A stretch of 64,000 bases of DNA, taken from the NCBI RefSeq assembly GCF_900114345.1, contig NZ_FOZJ01000003.1:434001-498000 (forward strand). The letters run 5' to 3'. The translations under genes and the position numbers were made by a program. Shown here in pieces: positions 41,128-50,591 of the stretch (positions within the stretch are counted from its first letter, which is position 1; each line of letters starts with the position of its first letter). This stretch comes from Microbacterium sp. cf046. GTDB lineage: Bacteria > Actinomycetota > Actinomycetes > Actinomycetales > Microbacteriaceae. The notes beneath the pieces were generated by a model, which was given only the letters and a program-made list of their open reading frames with translations, was not told the DNA's origin and did not search any database.

Positions 41128-42579
41128 ATGGAGTACTTCATCGTCGCTCTTCAAGGGGCGGTCGTGATCGGCGCGATCGTAATGGGCGTGCGGACCGGTG
41201 GCCTTGGTCTCGGCCTCTGGGGGGTCGTCGGCACCGTGGTTCTGGTGTTCGCCTTCCACCTTCCCCCCGGGTCGATCCCAGTGGACGCCTTCTTCATCAT
41301 CATCGCGGTGATCACCGCGTCTTCCGCGATGCAGGCGGCGGGCGGCATCGACTACCTCGTCTCGATCGCGTCCAAGATCATCCAGCGGAACCCGAAGCGG
41401 CTCACCTACGTCGCCCCTCTGGTGGCGTTCGTCTTCACGCTGCTCGCGGGGACGTCGAACATCTACCTCGCACTGATTCCCGTCATCTACGAGACGGCGT
41501 ACCGCAACGGCCAGCGCCCTGAGCGGGCTCTGGCAGCATCCACGGTCACCTCAGCGCTGGGTATCACCTCGAGCCCGGTGTCGGCGGCCATGGCGGCGTT
41601 CCTCGTGCTGATGGAGGGCACCGGTTACGGCCTTCCGCAGATCCTGCTCATCACGATTCCGGCCGCCATCGTGGCCTGCATCGTGGCTTCCTTCGTCCAG
41701 CAGCGCATCGGCAAAGACCTGCTCGACGACCCGAAGTTCCTGAAGCGGGTCGAGGAGGGAACAGTCGAGGTTCCCGAGGTGCTCAAGGCCAAGTACGCCG
41801 CGATGGTGGGCGCGGCCGGTTCCGTCGACTCCGCAGCGACGACCCCCTCGGCGGAAGGCAGCAGCTCGGATGACCCTGCCGCTCGGGTCGCGAAGCCGGT
41901 CATGATCGAGCACCCCGTACCGAAGGGCGGAAAGACCGCGGCGCTGATCTTCGTCGCCGGTACGTTCCTCATCGTGCTGCTCGGACTGTTCCCCGGGCTG
42001 CGACCGGCGTTCCCCGACGAGAACGGTGATCTCGAGCCGATCGGGATGACGACGATCATCGAGATGGTCATGTTCTCGGCGGCCCTCGTCATCATCCTGG
42101 TGCGCCGAGTCAAGCCGGCTGTCGTCGTGGAGCAGCCCCTGCTCCGAGCCGGCTTCACCGCGGCGGTGGCACTGTTCGGCATCGCATGGATGGCCGACAC
42201 CTTCATCTCCGCGAACGAGGAGACGATCATCGAGCCGCTCGGCGAGTTGATCAAGAACAACCCGCTCTGGCTGGCCGTCGCACTCTTCATCGTGGCGGGT
42301 CTCACGACCAGCCAGTCCGCCACCACCAACACGCTGATTCCCATCGCGTTGGCGGCAGGTCTCGCGCCGGGCGTCGTCGTTGCGATGTGGCCCTCGCTCG
42401 TCGGCGTGTGGCTGTTCCCGGCGAACGGCTCGCAGATCGCGGCCGTCGAGACCGACCTCACCGGGTCGACAAAGCTGACGCAGGTTCCGATCTGGCACTC
42501 GTTCACGATCCCGATGCTCGTGTCGTGGGTTGCGGTCGTGGTGGCGGGGCTGCTGGTTCAACTCCTCATTCCCGCATGA
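41128..42579 (+). CDS. Dcu-family (DcuA/DcuB-like) anion transporter
   Basis: A 483-aa membrane protein of the anaerobic C4-dicarboxylate transporter family. Typical parts are IAVITASSAMQAAGGIDYLVSIAS, the long conserved loop GTSNIYLALIPVIYETAYRNGQRPERALAASTVTSALGITSSPVSAAMAAF, and a repeat-related C-terminal half (TTSQSATTNTLIPIALAAGL). About ten to twelve helices, with a hydrophilic central loop around residues 215-275 rich in Ser, Ala and Pro. In enterobacteria these exchange fumarate, succinate and aspartate. Here it heads an operon with a peptidase and an amino-acid permease, suggesting uptake of an aspartate-like or peptide-derived anion. GGGAGG precedes the ATG. Confidence 0.88.
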   Translation: MEYFIVALQGAVVIGAIVMGVRTGGLGLGLWGVVGTVVLVFAFHLPPGSIPVDAFFIIIAVITASSAMQAAGGIDYLVSIASKIIQRNPKRLTYVAPLVAFVFTLLAGTSNIYLALIPVIYETAYRNGQRPERALAASTVTSALGITSSPVSAAMAAFLVLMEGTGYGLPQILLITIPAAIVACIVASFVQQRIGKDLLDDPKFLKRVEEGTVEVPEVLKAKYAAMVGAAGSVDSAATTPSAEGSSSDDPAARVAKPVMIEHPVPKGGKTAALIFVAGTFLIVLLGLFPGLRPAFPDENGDLEPIGMTTIIEMVMFSAALVIILVRRVKPAVVVEQPLLRAGFTAAVALFGIAWMADTFISANEETIIEPLGELIKNNPLWLAVALFIVAGLTTSQSATTNTLIPIALAAGLAPGVVVAMWPSLVGVWLFPANGSQIAAVETDLTGSTKLTQVPIWHSFTIPMLVSWVAVVVAGLLVQLLIPA

Positions 42580-42640
42580 GGCAACGCCCGACTCGTGCGA
42601 ACGCGTCACCGACATTGCGAACGTCAAGAGAAGGGGAATC

Positions 42641-43996
42641 ATGACCGACTCCACAGACCTCAAGGACTCCGCGGCCGGACTGATGCCGGATGTCCTCCAG
42701 AGGCTCGACGCACTCGTGCGCATCCCATCGATCGCCTTCCCGGGATTCGACCCGGCGCCGGTGCACGACATGGGGGCGGCGGTCGTCGACCTCTTCGAGG
42801 CGGCCGGTGTCGTCGGGGTGAAGCTTCTCGACGTCCCGGACGGCTACCCATGCGTCTATGCGGACATTCCCGGTCCGGAGGGCTCGCCGACGGTGCTCCT
42901 GTACGCGCACTACGACGTCCAGCCGGCGCCTGAGAGTCAGAACTGGTCCAGCGAGCCGTTCGAGCCGGTGACCAAGGACGATGGCCGGATCTACGGTCGG
43001 GGAGCCGCGGATGACAAGTCCGGTCTTGTGATCCACTACGGCACGCTGAAGATCCTCGGCGCCGATCGGCCATGCAACCTGAAGATCCTCGTGGAGGGCG
43101 AGGAGGAGACGATCTCGCACCTCGAGGCCTTCGTCGAAGCCAACCCCGACCTCTTCAAGGCCGATGCGTACGTCATCGCTGATATCGGACCGCAGCGCGT
43201 CGGCCGCCCCGGTCTGACCACCGCGCTCCGAGGCGACGTCGCCTGCACGGTGACGGTGCGCACCCTCGCCAACCCGGTGCACTCGGGCATGTTCGGCGGC
43301 GCCGCCCCGGACGCGCTGACCGCGATGATCCGCATCCTCGACACGCTGCACGACGAGAACGGAGACACGGCGATCGCCGGGGTCGACAGTTCCCAGTGGG
43401 ACGGCGCAGACATGGACGAGGCTGTCTACCGAGAGGGATCGGCGATCCTTCCCGGCGTGGATTTCCTCGGAACCGGTTCGCTCTCCGATCGGATCTGGGC
43501 CAAGCCATCCGTGACCGTGCTGGGGATGGACCTGCCGAACGTCGCAGAGGCGTCGAATGTGCTCCTTCCTGAAGTGACCGCGAAGCTCTCGATGCGGATC
43601 GTTCCCGGTGCTGACGGCGACGCGCAGCTCGAGGCGCTGATGGCGCACCTGCGCGCGCAGCGGCCGTGGAACTGCGAAGTGGATGTCGCGAAGGTCAAAG
43701 TCGGACACGCGTTCGCGGTCGATGCCTCGCACCCCGCCATCGTCGCGGCGGAGGCAGCGCTCGAAGAGGCGTACGGCGCGCCCGTCGAGAACATCGGCAG
43801 CGGTGCGTCCATCCCGCTCGTGGCCTCCTTGAAGAAGGTCTCGCCCGATGCGGCGATCCTGCTCTGGGGGGCTGAAGACACCGCGCAGTCCCGCATCCAC
43901 GCCTCCGACGAATCAGTCGACCCCGCCGAGATCGAGCGGATGATCGTCGCCCAGACGCTCTTCATCCGCAACCTCGCCGAGGCCGTAGGTCACTGA
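42641..43996 (+). CDS. M20-family metallodipeptidase
   Basis: A 451-aa zinc peptidase of the M20 (carnosinase/PepV-like) group. Zinc ligands are visible in YAHYDVQP near residue 90, GRGAADDKSG near residue 124 and EGEEETIS near residue 153, with the general-base Glu in the last. The lid domain inserts between (TVTVRTLANPVHSGMFGG), and a C-terminal ligand lies in HASDESVDP. It would hydrolyse dipeptides or N-acylated amino acids in the cytoplasm. A ribosome-binding site AGAAGGGG precedes ATG 42641, 61 nt after the transporter. Confidence 0.92.
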   Translation: MTDSTDLKDSAAGLMPDVLQRLDALVRIPSIAFPGFDPAPVHDMGAAVVDLFEAAGVVGVKLLDVPDGYPCVYADIPGPEGSPTVLLYAHYDVQPAPESQNWSSEPFEPVTKDDGRIYGRGAADDKSGLVIHYGTLKILGADRPCNLKILVEGEEETISHLEAFVEANPDLFKADAYVIADIGPQRVGRPGLTTALRGDVACTVTVRTLANPVHSGMFGGAAPDALTAMIRILDTLHDENGDTAIAGVDSSQWDGADMDEAVYREGSAILPGVDFLGTGSLSDRIWAKPSVTVLGMDLPNVAEASNVLLPEVTAKLSMRIVPGADGDAQLEALMAHLRAQRPWNCEVDVAKVKVGHAFAVDASHPAIVAAEAALEEAYGAPVENIGSGASIPLVASLKKVSPDAAILLWGAEDTAQSRIHASDESVDPAEIERMIVAQTLFIRNLAEAVGH

Positions 43997-44021
43997 TCGG
44001 ATGACCGAGAGGGAGGCTGCG

Positions 44022-45314
44022 ATGTCCGCACCTCAGCCCGTGAAGAGCATGACGGTGCTGCAGGCGACCTTCATCGGCGTCGGGTCCATGGTCGGTGCCG
44101 GCATCTTCGCCCTCCTGGGCGCAGCCGGTGCGGTGGCGGGTTCCGCGGTCTGGGTCTCGTTCCTCATTGCCGGCATCATCGCCGCCCTCCAGGGGTATTC
44201 ATTCGCGAAACTCGGAGCGACCTACCCGTCGGGGGGCGGCATCCTCACGTTCCTGTCGCGTGGTTTCGGTGAGGGGCACCTCGCCGGCATCGGCTCGTGG
44301 CTCTTCTTCACGGCGGGGTCGATCGTCGTCGCGATGATCGCCACGTCCTTCGGCGGCTACGCCAGCGCCGTGCTCACCCAGAACGACGCGGTCTGGGCGA
44401 AGGTGTTCGCAGTCGCCCTCATCCTCGTGATGTCGGGGTTGAACACGATCGGGTCGACTGCCGTCGCCCGAGTGCAGTCCGTCATCGTGGTCATCGTGCT
44501 GGTGATCCTCGTGGTGTTCGCCGTCGTCACGATCGCCAACTGGGATCTCAGCCTCCTCTCACCCGCGGGCTATCCCGGCGTTCAGGAGATCATCGCGAGC
44601 GTCGCACTCACGTTCTTCGCCTTCCTCGGGTTCGGCGTCATCACGTTCACCGCGAAGGATCTCCCGAATCCGGCACGACAGCTGCCCAAGGCCATCTACT
44701 TCGCGCTCGCGATCGCCACGACGATCTACGTGGCAGTGTCGCTCGGCGTCTTCGGCACCCTCACCGCAGATCAGGTGGTCGAATACGGCACCACAGCGCT
44801 GGCGGAGGCCGCCAAGCCCACGCTCGGTCAGGCCGGGTACGTCCTCATGGTGATCACGGCGCTGTTCTCCACGACGGGTGCGGTGAATGCCGGTCTCTAC
44901 CCGTCGATCGGGATGTCGGCTCATCTCGCGTCGGTGGGGCAGTTCCCTCCGGTCTTCGGTCGGTCGGTGGGCCGATTCCCGGTCGGCCTGATCGTCATGG
45001 CGGCGTTGGCCACCGTCCTCGTGATCGGATTCGACCTGAACAAGATCGCTTCCATCGGCAGCGCGGTGGCCCTGCTCGTGTTCTCGGCGGTCTCGGTCGC
45101 GCATCTCCGGCTCTTCACGAAGACCGGAGCGAGCGTGATCGTCCTCGTGATCGGCCTGGTGGCGACACTCGGCACCTTCGTCGTGTTCTGCACGACGACG
45201 CTCGTCGACGAGCCGGCCACCGCGATCGCGCTCGTCGCGATCATCGCGATCGCGGTGATCTTGGATTTCGGGTGGAAGGCGGCGGCCAGGCGCGGGCAAC
45301 GGAGCTCGCCCTGA
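44022..45314 (+). CDS. APC-family amino acid permease
   Basis: A 430-aa transporter with about twelve helices. The first helix holds the conserved TFIGVGSMVGAGIFALLGAAG motif, followed by YPSGGGILTFLSRGFGEG and AFLGFGVITFTAKDLPNPARQLPKAI, all typical of the amino-acid/polyamine/organocation family. ATG 44022 is chosen because GGGAGG lies at 44011-44016; ATG 44001 would add seven residues. It lies 25 nt after the dipeptidase and probably moves the released amino acid in or out. Confidence 0.92.
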   Translation: MSAPQPVKSMTVLQATFIGVGSMVGAGIFALLGAAGAVAGSAVWVSFLIAGIIAALQGYSFAKLGATYPSGGGILTFLSRGFGEGHLAGIGSWLFFTAGSIVVAMIATSFGGYASAVLTQNDAVWAKVFAVALILVMSGLNTIGSTAVARVQSVIVVIVLVILVVFAVVTIANWDLSLLSPAGYPGVQEIIASVALTFFAFLGFGVITFTAKDLPNPARQLPKAIYFALAIATTIYVAVSLGVFGTLTADQVVEYGTTALAEAAKPTLGQAGYVLMVITALFSTTGAVNAGLYPSIGMSAHLASVGQFPPVFGRSVGRFPVGLIVMAALATVLVIGFDLNKIASIGSAVALLVFSAVSVAHLRLFTKTGASVIVLVIGLVATLGTFVVFCTTTLVDEPATAIALVAIIAIAVILDFGWKAAARRGQRSSP

Positions 45315-45337
45315 GCGCGGCGGACGGGAGTACACGC

Positions 45338-46459
45338 ATGAACATCATGGTGCGAAAGCCCGCGCGGGCACGGACCACCTTGGTTGCGGCGGTCGCGATC
45401 ATCGCGATGGGATTGGCCGGCTGCGCCGCTGAGGTCAGCGATGTCGATCGCGCTCAGGCGCAGGTCAACGCAAAGCAGAAGGCTCTCACCGAGGCGGAGG
45501 CCGATCTGGCGGCCGCATCGACCCAGGTCTGCGATGCGAGCGAAACCTACATCGTCGCGCTCGACCGGTACGGTGACGTTCTCCACGACACTGCGCCGAC
45601 TGTCGGAGACGTCAGGGTGGCGGGCGCCGACCTCAGCGCACCGCGCGACGACGCATTCGAAGGCGCCGAAGCCGCCGTGCAGGCTCAGCAAGCGGTGACG
45701 GATGCCGAGCAAGAGCTGGCAGCGGCCCAGGCGGCCATGGCGGCTGCCACGACCGGCGCCACCGAGGCTCCGGCCGAGCCTGCCGTGACGAGCTCGCCCC
45801 TGGCGCCGGCCGCAACCGTCGACCGAGTCCACCAGGCGGAATCCGAGTTCACCGCCGCGCTGGGCGCGATCACCGATCAGACGCCGCTCGCGGAGGCGTC
45901 CGAGGTCTTCAACAGCGCCGCCGTCGCACTGGAGATGGCGTGGCTGCGCCTGTTCGCCGATGCCGGATGCATCCCCGACGACGAGCAGCAGCAGGCTCAG
46001 GCCGCGGCTGCCGCGTACACCTCCGCTCTGCAGCAGAACCTCGCCGACGCCGGCTACTACGCCGGTGCCGTGGACGGAATCTACGGACCGGAGACCGTTG
46101 CCGCAGTCGAAGCGCTGCAGGAGACGAACGGGCTGCCCGTCACCGGAACCGTCGACAAGGCCACCGCGGATGCTCTTCAAGCCGACCTGGACGCGCTGGG
46201 CGGCGCCGCTGCCGAGGACGCGGTCGCCGCAACCGCCGCCGTGCAGCAGACGTTGAAGCTCTTCGGGATCTGGGACGGACCGGTGGACGGCACGTGGACC
46301 CCGGAACTGACCGAGGCGCTGAAGGAATTCCAGACCGCCCTCGGCGTGGAGCCGACCGGCACCGTGGATGCCGCCACCATCGCCGCGCTCGAGAAGGCGC
46401 TCGCGGATCTGCAGGCCGGCTCGTCTCCCACCCCGACTCCGGAGGCCACAGAGGGTTAG
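45338..46459 (+). CDS. Lipoprotein with two peptidoglycan-binding domains
   Basis: A 373-aa lipoprotein. The signal peptide ends in MGLAGC. Residues about 35-150 are Ala/Glu/Gln-rich and probably coiled coil (AQAQVNAKQKALTEAEADLAAA, AEQELAAAQAAMAAA). Two PG_binding_1 domains follow: near 231-285 (YYAGAVDGIYGPETVAAVEALQ) and near 300-352 (WDGPVDGTWTPELTEALKEFQ). A Pro/Thr tail ends the protein. No catalytic domain is present, so it likely tethers the membrane to the cell wall. It lies 23 nt after the APC permease gene, an unusual partner for a transport operon. Confidence 0.87.
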   Translation: MNIMVRKPARARTTLVAAVAIIAMGLAGCAAEVSDVDRAQAQVNAKQKALTEAEADLAAASTQVCDASETYIVALDRYGDVLHDTAPTVGDVRVAGADLSAPRDDAFEGAEAAVQAQQAVTDAEQELAAAQAAMAAATTGATEAPAEPAVTSSPLAPAATVDRVHQAESEFTAALGAITDQTPLAEASEVFNSAAVALEMAWLRLFADAGCIPDDEQQQAQAAAAAYTSALQQNLADAGYYAGAVDGIYGPETVAAVEALQETNGLPVTGTVDKATADALQADLDALGGAAAEDAVAATAAVQQTLKLFGIWDGPVDGTWTPELTEALKEFQTALGVEPTGTVDAATIAALEKALADLQAGSSPTPTPEATEG

Positions 46460-46496
46460 TGCGGACCTGTCGCCGAAGACCCGCTGCGATCAGGTC

Positions 46497-46512
46497 GTCG
46501 GGTACGCCCGAC
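46497..46512. terminator. Weak hairpin after lipoprotein gene
   Basis: GTCGGG/CCCGAC with a 4-nt loop in the 117-bp gap between convergent genes. Only six base pairs and no T-tract. Confidence 0.3.
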
Positions 46513-46576
46513 TGCGCCGGCCGAGGCGGCGAAGCCGAGTCTCACCCCCGGCGGATGCCGGTGTTCCGGCGCGGCG

Positions 46577-48043
46577 CTAGCCGCCGACCCGCTCGGCCCG
46601 CAGTTGCGCTCGCCGCACCTTCCCGGCGTCGTCACGGATCTGCCCGTCCACCCGCTCGAACGTCCGGGGGATCTTGTACCGGGTCAGCCGCTCTCCCAGG
46701 AATTCTCTGAGTTCGTCGTCCGACACCTCGTCCGCGAGCTCGACGAGCGCGTGGGGCACCGAGCCGAGGTCCTCGTGCGGCAGCCCGATGACGACCGCCG
46801 ACCGCACGAGCGGGTGCTCGCTCAGCGCGTTCTCGATCTCGGCCGGGTACACGTTCGCTCCGCCCACGACGAACATGTCGGACTCGCGATCGGCGAGGAA
46901 GAGGTATCCGTCCTCGTCGATGCGGCCGAGGTCGCCGACCGACTCCCAGCCGTCGTCGCCGATCTTCGCTTCGGCGCCGATGTAGCGATACGGGGCGGAC
47001 AGCCCAGGGCCGCGTCGCATCCACAGCTCGCCCACCTCGCCCGCCTCCACCGCCCGTCCGTCGCCGTCGAGGATCCGCAATTCGCCGATGATCGGCCTGC
47101 CGACCGTGCCCGGCTTCTCGAGCCATTGCTCGCCCGTGACGAGGGTGACAGCCTGCACCTCGGTCGCCGCGTATACCTCCCAGATCCGGTCGCCGAGCCA
47201 TGAGATCCACTCGCGCTTGAGCCACTCGGGGCACGGCGCCGCCATGTGCATGACGACATTGAGCGAGTCGATGTCGTACCTCGCGCGCACCTCTTCGGGC
47301 AGACGCGCGATGCGCGACATCATCGTGGGCACGACGTACAGCCAGTCGGCCCGGTAGCGGTCGATGAGGCGCAGCGTCTCCTCAGCCTCGAACCTCGGCA
47401 TGAGCACCACGCGTGCGCCGACCGTCAGCGCGCAGATCGAGCTGAGGAACGGCGCGTTGTGGAACAGCGGCCCCGTGATCACGGCGGTGCCGTCGTCGCT
47501 CATGCCGAGCAGGCGCGCGAACCCTTCCGTCGTCGGCCGCAGCGCAGGCTGCTCGGCCACGATGAGCTTGGGACGACCCGTGCTGCCGCCGGACATCGTG
47601 ACCTTCCAGACGGCGGCGGCCCCGGCATCCACGAAATCGTCGCTCAGCGCGGATTCCGGCTCGAACCCCGGCGGCACCGACGGGAAGCCTGCGGACTGCT
47701 CCTCTGTCGCGCCGACGACGAGGCTCGGCTCGGCGAGGGCGATGATCGCGTCGCGTTCGCGCGGGGGCTGCTGCACCGAGAGCGGCAATGGGCTGGCCCC
47801 GCATTTCCAGACCGCGATCTCAGCGGCGAGGAACTCGATCGAGTTCGGAAGGAGGATGCCGACGATCGAGCCGGGCGTGACGCCACGCTCCTGGTAGGCG
47901 CGCGCGAGCCGGCTCGACCGGCGATCCAGTTCGCCGCGGGTGATCGACTCGTCGCCGCACGTGATGGCGATCGCGTCGGGTGCCGTCTCGGCGAGGCGGT
48001 GCAGATTGCCGACGATGGATTCCTGGGTCGTCGACGCGGTCAT
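46577..48043 (-). CDS. Acyl-CoA ligase (AMP-forming), catabolic cluster
   Basis: A 488-aa ANL-superfamily ligase activating a carboxylic acid to its CoA thioester through an acyl-AMP. Motifs: MSGGSTGRPKLIV (P-loop), YAATEVQAVTL (A5), the adenosine-binding GWESVGDLGRIDEDGYLFLADR, and VYPAEIENAL. The catalytic Lys is likely in DDAGKVRRAQLR near the C-terminus. By eye it is closer to small-molecule (bile-acid-like) CoA ligases than to long-chain ligases. ATG 48043 overlaps the MFS gene by 4 nt. An operator at 49352 is upstream of both. Confidence 0.88.
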   Translation of the reverse strand: MTASTTQESIVGNLHRLAETAPDAIAITCGDESITRGELDRRSSRLARAYQERGVTPGSIVGILLPNSIEFLAAEIAVWKCGASPLPLSVQQPPRERDAIIALAEPSLVVGATEEQSAGFPSVPPGFEPESALSDDFVDAGAAAVWKVTMSGGSTGRPKLIVAEQPALRPTTEGFARLLGMSDDGTAVITGPLFHNAPFLSSICALTVGARVVLMPRFEAEETLRLIDRYRADWLYVVPTMMSRIARLPEEVRARYDIDSLNVVMHMAAPCPEWLKREWISWLGDRIWEVYAATEVQAVTLVTGEQWLEKPGTVGRPIIGELRILDGDGRAVEAGEVGELWMRRGPGLSAPYRYIGAEAKIGDDGWESVGDLGRIDEDGYLFLADRESDMFVVGGANVYPAEIENALSEHPLVRSAVVIGLPHEDLGSVPHALVELADEVSDDELREFLGERLTRYKIPRTFERVDGQIRDDAGKVRRAQLRAERVGG

Positions 48044-49290
48044 CGCACCGACCTGATCGGGAGGACGGCCAGCGCCGACAGCGCCGACAGAACTCCGGCG
48101 AAGATGTACAGGCCCTGATAGCCCGCGATCGAGATCATGATGGCCGCGAAGACCGGTGCGAGAACCGCACCGCCCTGCTGGGCGATGTTGAGGATGCCGA
48201 GGTCCTTGCCGGCATCGTCGTTGCTGGGCAGCACCTGGGTCATCAGCGCCTGGTCGACGGCGAGGTAGCCGCCGATGCCGATGCCCGCGATTGTGAGCGA
48301 GATGATCGCGACCGGAATGGTCGGCGCGATGAGGGGCGGGATGGTGCTCGCCGCGACGATGATCGCCGAGACGATGACGATCGGCTTGCGACGGCCGATC
48401 CGGTCGGAGATGATCCCGGCCGGCACGAGGGCGAGTACGAGGGCGACGGTCGCCAGGATCACCGCGATCGGATAGACCGAGTTCGCCTCCGCCAGGTCGA
48501 GGCCCACGTAGTCGGTCAGGATGTACAGCTGGAACGAGATCACCGACTGGAAGCCGATGACGATCACCAGGCGTGCGACGAAGGCCCAGAAGAAGTCCGG
48601 GTACTTGCGCGGGCTCACCCAGAACGCGCGCAGCATCTCCACGAATGTGGTCTTCGGCGCGGCTGCACGATCCGACGTGTCTTCGCGCATCGTGCCGATG
48701 AGCGGCAGGGAACCTGCGAGGGCGATGATCGCGAAGGCGATGAAGCCGGCGAAGAGGTTGCTCGTGAACACCGACGCGATGATGTTGCCGATGATGCCGC
48801 CGACGAACACTCCGATGCCCGCGATGGCCGAGAACAGTCCGCGTTTGCTGACGGGCGTGCGGTCCGGCATCGTCGCGCTGATGGGGCTCGTGACCATCGC
48901 GACGAACATGCCGAAGATCGCGAAGAGGATGATGGTCGCGAGGATGTCGTTCGCGAAGGCGAGCGAGGCCGCGAACACGCTCACTCCGATGACGCCGGCA
49001 AGGATCCACGGCATCCGGCGCCCGAATCGTCCGCGCGTGCGGTCGGAGAGCATGCCCCACACCGGCGCGGCGATGAGGCTCACCGCCGCCACGGCGCCCG
49101 CCGTCACGCCGAGCAGCGCGACCTTGTTCGCGTCGTCGAGGATCGCGATGCGGTTCGGGATCAGCAGGCCGCCGATGCCGCTGTTGGCGGCACTGATGAA
49201 CAGCTGGATGCCGAGGAACCCCGCGATGTACGGACCCAGCTTCTGGGCCTTGATCGTCACGGACGCGGCCATGCTGTCTGTCGTGGACAC
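48040..49290 (-). CDS. MFS transporter, catabolic cluster
   Basis: A 416-aa carrier with twelve predicted helices. The cytoplasmic loop GMLSDRTRGRFGRRMPWILAG is the GPH-like MFS motif, repeated in weaker form in the second half (GIISDRIGRRKPIVIVSA). It probably imports the substrate of the beta-oxidation cluster, or exports an intermediate. GTG 49290 is chosen; ATG 49272 is an alternative still ahead of the first helix. Its promoter region is shared with the thiolase and contains operator O1. Confidence 0.88.
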   Translation of the reverse strand: MSTTDSMAASVTIKAQKLGPYIAGFLGIQLFISAANSGIGGLLIPNRIAILDDANKVALLGVTAGAVAAVSLIAAPVWGMLSDRTRGRFGRRMPWILAGVIGVSVFAASLAFANDILATIILFAIFGMFVAMVTSPISATMPDRTPVSKRGLFSAIAGIGVFVGGIIGNIIASVFTSNLFAGFIAFAIIALAGSLPLIGTMREDTSDRAAAPKTTFVEMLRAFWVSPRKYPDFFWAFVARLVIVIGFQSVISFQLYILTDYVGLDLAEANSVYPIAVILATVALVLALVPAGIISDRIGRRKPIVIVSAIIVAASTIPPLIAPTIPVAIISLTIAGIGIGGYLAVDQALMTQVLPSNDDAGKDLGILNIAQQGGAVLAPVFAAIMISIAGYQGLYIFAGVLSALSALAVLPIRSVR

Positions 49291-49351
49291 GGGTTGGCTG
49301 CCTCTCTCGCCGGTGCTGCGCTGCGCTCGGCTCGAGCCAGAGTAGCACCAT

Positions 49352-49370
49352 TAAGTGAATTGCGGTTAGT
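49352..49370 (+). promoter_or_regulatory. TetR-regulon operator O1 (MFS/thiolase)
   Basis: TAAGTGAATTGCGGTTAGT, a 19-bp copy of the cluster motif. It overlaps the -10 box (TAGTAT, 49367-49372) of the thiolase and lies 62 nt before the divergent MFS gene. Confidence 0.7.
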
Positions 49371-49372
49371 AT
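49367..49372 (+). promoter_or_regulatory. -10 box (TAGTAT), leaderless thiolase transcript
   Basis: TAGTAT ends 7 nt before ATG 49380. The in-frame ATG at 49371 lies inside the hexamer, so 49380 is the better start. Operator O1 covers the box. Confidence 0.55.
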
Positions 49373-49379
49373 GAGTTCC

Positions 49380-50591
49380 ATGACCACAACTGGTGCACGT
49401 GTGTTCGTCGTCGGCGTCGGTATGACGAAGTTCGAGAAGCCGGGACGACGCGAGGGCTGGGACTATCCCGACATGGCGCGCGAGTCGGGCACGAAGGCGC
49501 TCGAAGACGCTGGTCTCGACTTCGACGCGATCGAGGAGGCCTACGTCGGTTACGTCTACGGCGAGTCGACCGCGGGCGAGCGGGCCGTGTACGAGCTGGG
49601 GATGACCGGCATCCCGATCACCAACGTGAACAACAACTGCTCGACCGGCTCCACCGCGCTGTACCTCGCGGCGCGGGCCGTGCGCGGTGGTCTTGCCGAC
49701 TGCGTGCTCGCGCTCGGCTTCGAGAAGATGCAGCCCGGGTCGCTCGCGCTCGACACCTACGGCGACCGCGAGGCGCCGCTCTCCCGCCACATGCGGGCCC
49801 TCGAGCAGTCGTCGCCGATGAGCGGCCCGCCGGCGGCCTGGATGTTCGGCTCGGCCGGCGCGGAGCACATGCGCAGGTACGGGTCGACTGCCGAGCACTT
49901 CGCGAAGATCGCGCAGAAGAATCACCGGCACTCGACCAACAATCCGTACGCGCAGTTCCAGGACGAGTACTCGCTCGCGCAGATCCAGGGCGACAAGATG
50001 ATCTACGAGCCGATGGGGCTGACCAGGCTCCAGTGCTCGCCGACCTCCGACGGCTCCGGTGCGGCGATCGTGGTGAGCGAGGACTTCGTCGAGAAGCACG
50101 GACTCGCAGGCCAGGCGGTCGAGATCGTCGGGCAGGCGATGGTCACCGACATGCGCTCGACGTTCGACTCGCGCACCGCACGCGACCTCGTCGGCGCGGA
50201 CATGAGCCGCAAGGCCGCTGAGGCCGTCTACCGGCAGGCGCAGATCGCCCCCGGCGACGTCGATGTGATCGAGCTGCATGACTGCTTCTCGGCCAACGAG
50301 CTGCTGACCTATGAGGCTCTCGGGCTGGCAGCTGAGGGGGAAGGGCACCACCTCGTCGACTCGGGTGACACCACCTACGGTGGCAAGTGGGTCATCAACC
50401 CGTCGGGCGGCCTCATCTCGAAGGGGCACCCCCTGGGAGCGACCGGCCTTGCCCAGTGCTCCGAGCTGACCTGGCAGCTGCGCGGCACCGCCGACAAGCG
50501 TCAGGTGGCGGGCGCGAAGGTCGCGCTGCAGCACAACATCGGCTTGGGCGGCGCAGCCGTGGTCACCGCCTACAGGCCCGCCGAGCGGTAG
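49380..50591 (+). CDS. SCP-x-type thiolase
   Basis: A 403-aa thiolase of the SCP-x/lipid-transfer-protein group, known for cleaving branched or steroid side-chain 3-ketoacyl-CoAs. The active-site Cys is in [17 protein letters not shown] near residue 90. His residues are in [12 protein letters not shown] and in [13 protein letters not shown]. Length and the central [30 protein letters not shown] region match the group. It supplies the last step of the cluster's beta-oxidation. The 3' end overlaps the convergent hydrolase gene by 22 bp. Its promoter overlaps operator O1. Confidence 0.9.
   Translation: MTTTGARVFVVGVGMTKFEKPGRREGWDYPDMARESGTKALEDAGLDFDAIEEAYVGYVYGESTAGERAVYELGMTGIPITNVNNNCSTGSTALYLAARAVRGGLADCVLALGFEKMQPGSLALDTYGDREAPLSRHMRALEQSSPMSGPPAAWMFGSAGAEHMRRYGSTAEHFAKIAQKNHRHSTNNPYAQFQDEYSLAQIQGDKMIYEPMGLTRLQCSPTSDGSGAAIVVSEDFVEKHGLAGQAVEIVGQAMVTDMRSTFDSRTARDLVGADMSRKAAEAVYRQAQIAPGDVDVIELHDCFSANELLTYEALGLAAEGEGHHLVDSGDTTYGGKWVINPSGGLISKGHPLGATGLAQCSELTWQLRGTADKRQVAGAKVALQHNIGLGGAAVVTAYRPAER

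Noticed and set aside
38370..46550. Search for an att duplication of the tRNA-Arg 3' end
   Set aside because: Only an 8-nt match (CGAGTCTC near 46540) was seen, within chance expectation, and there is no integrase.
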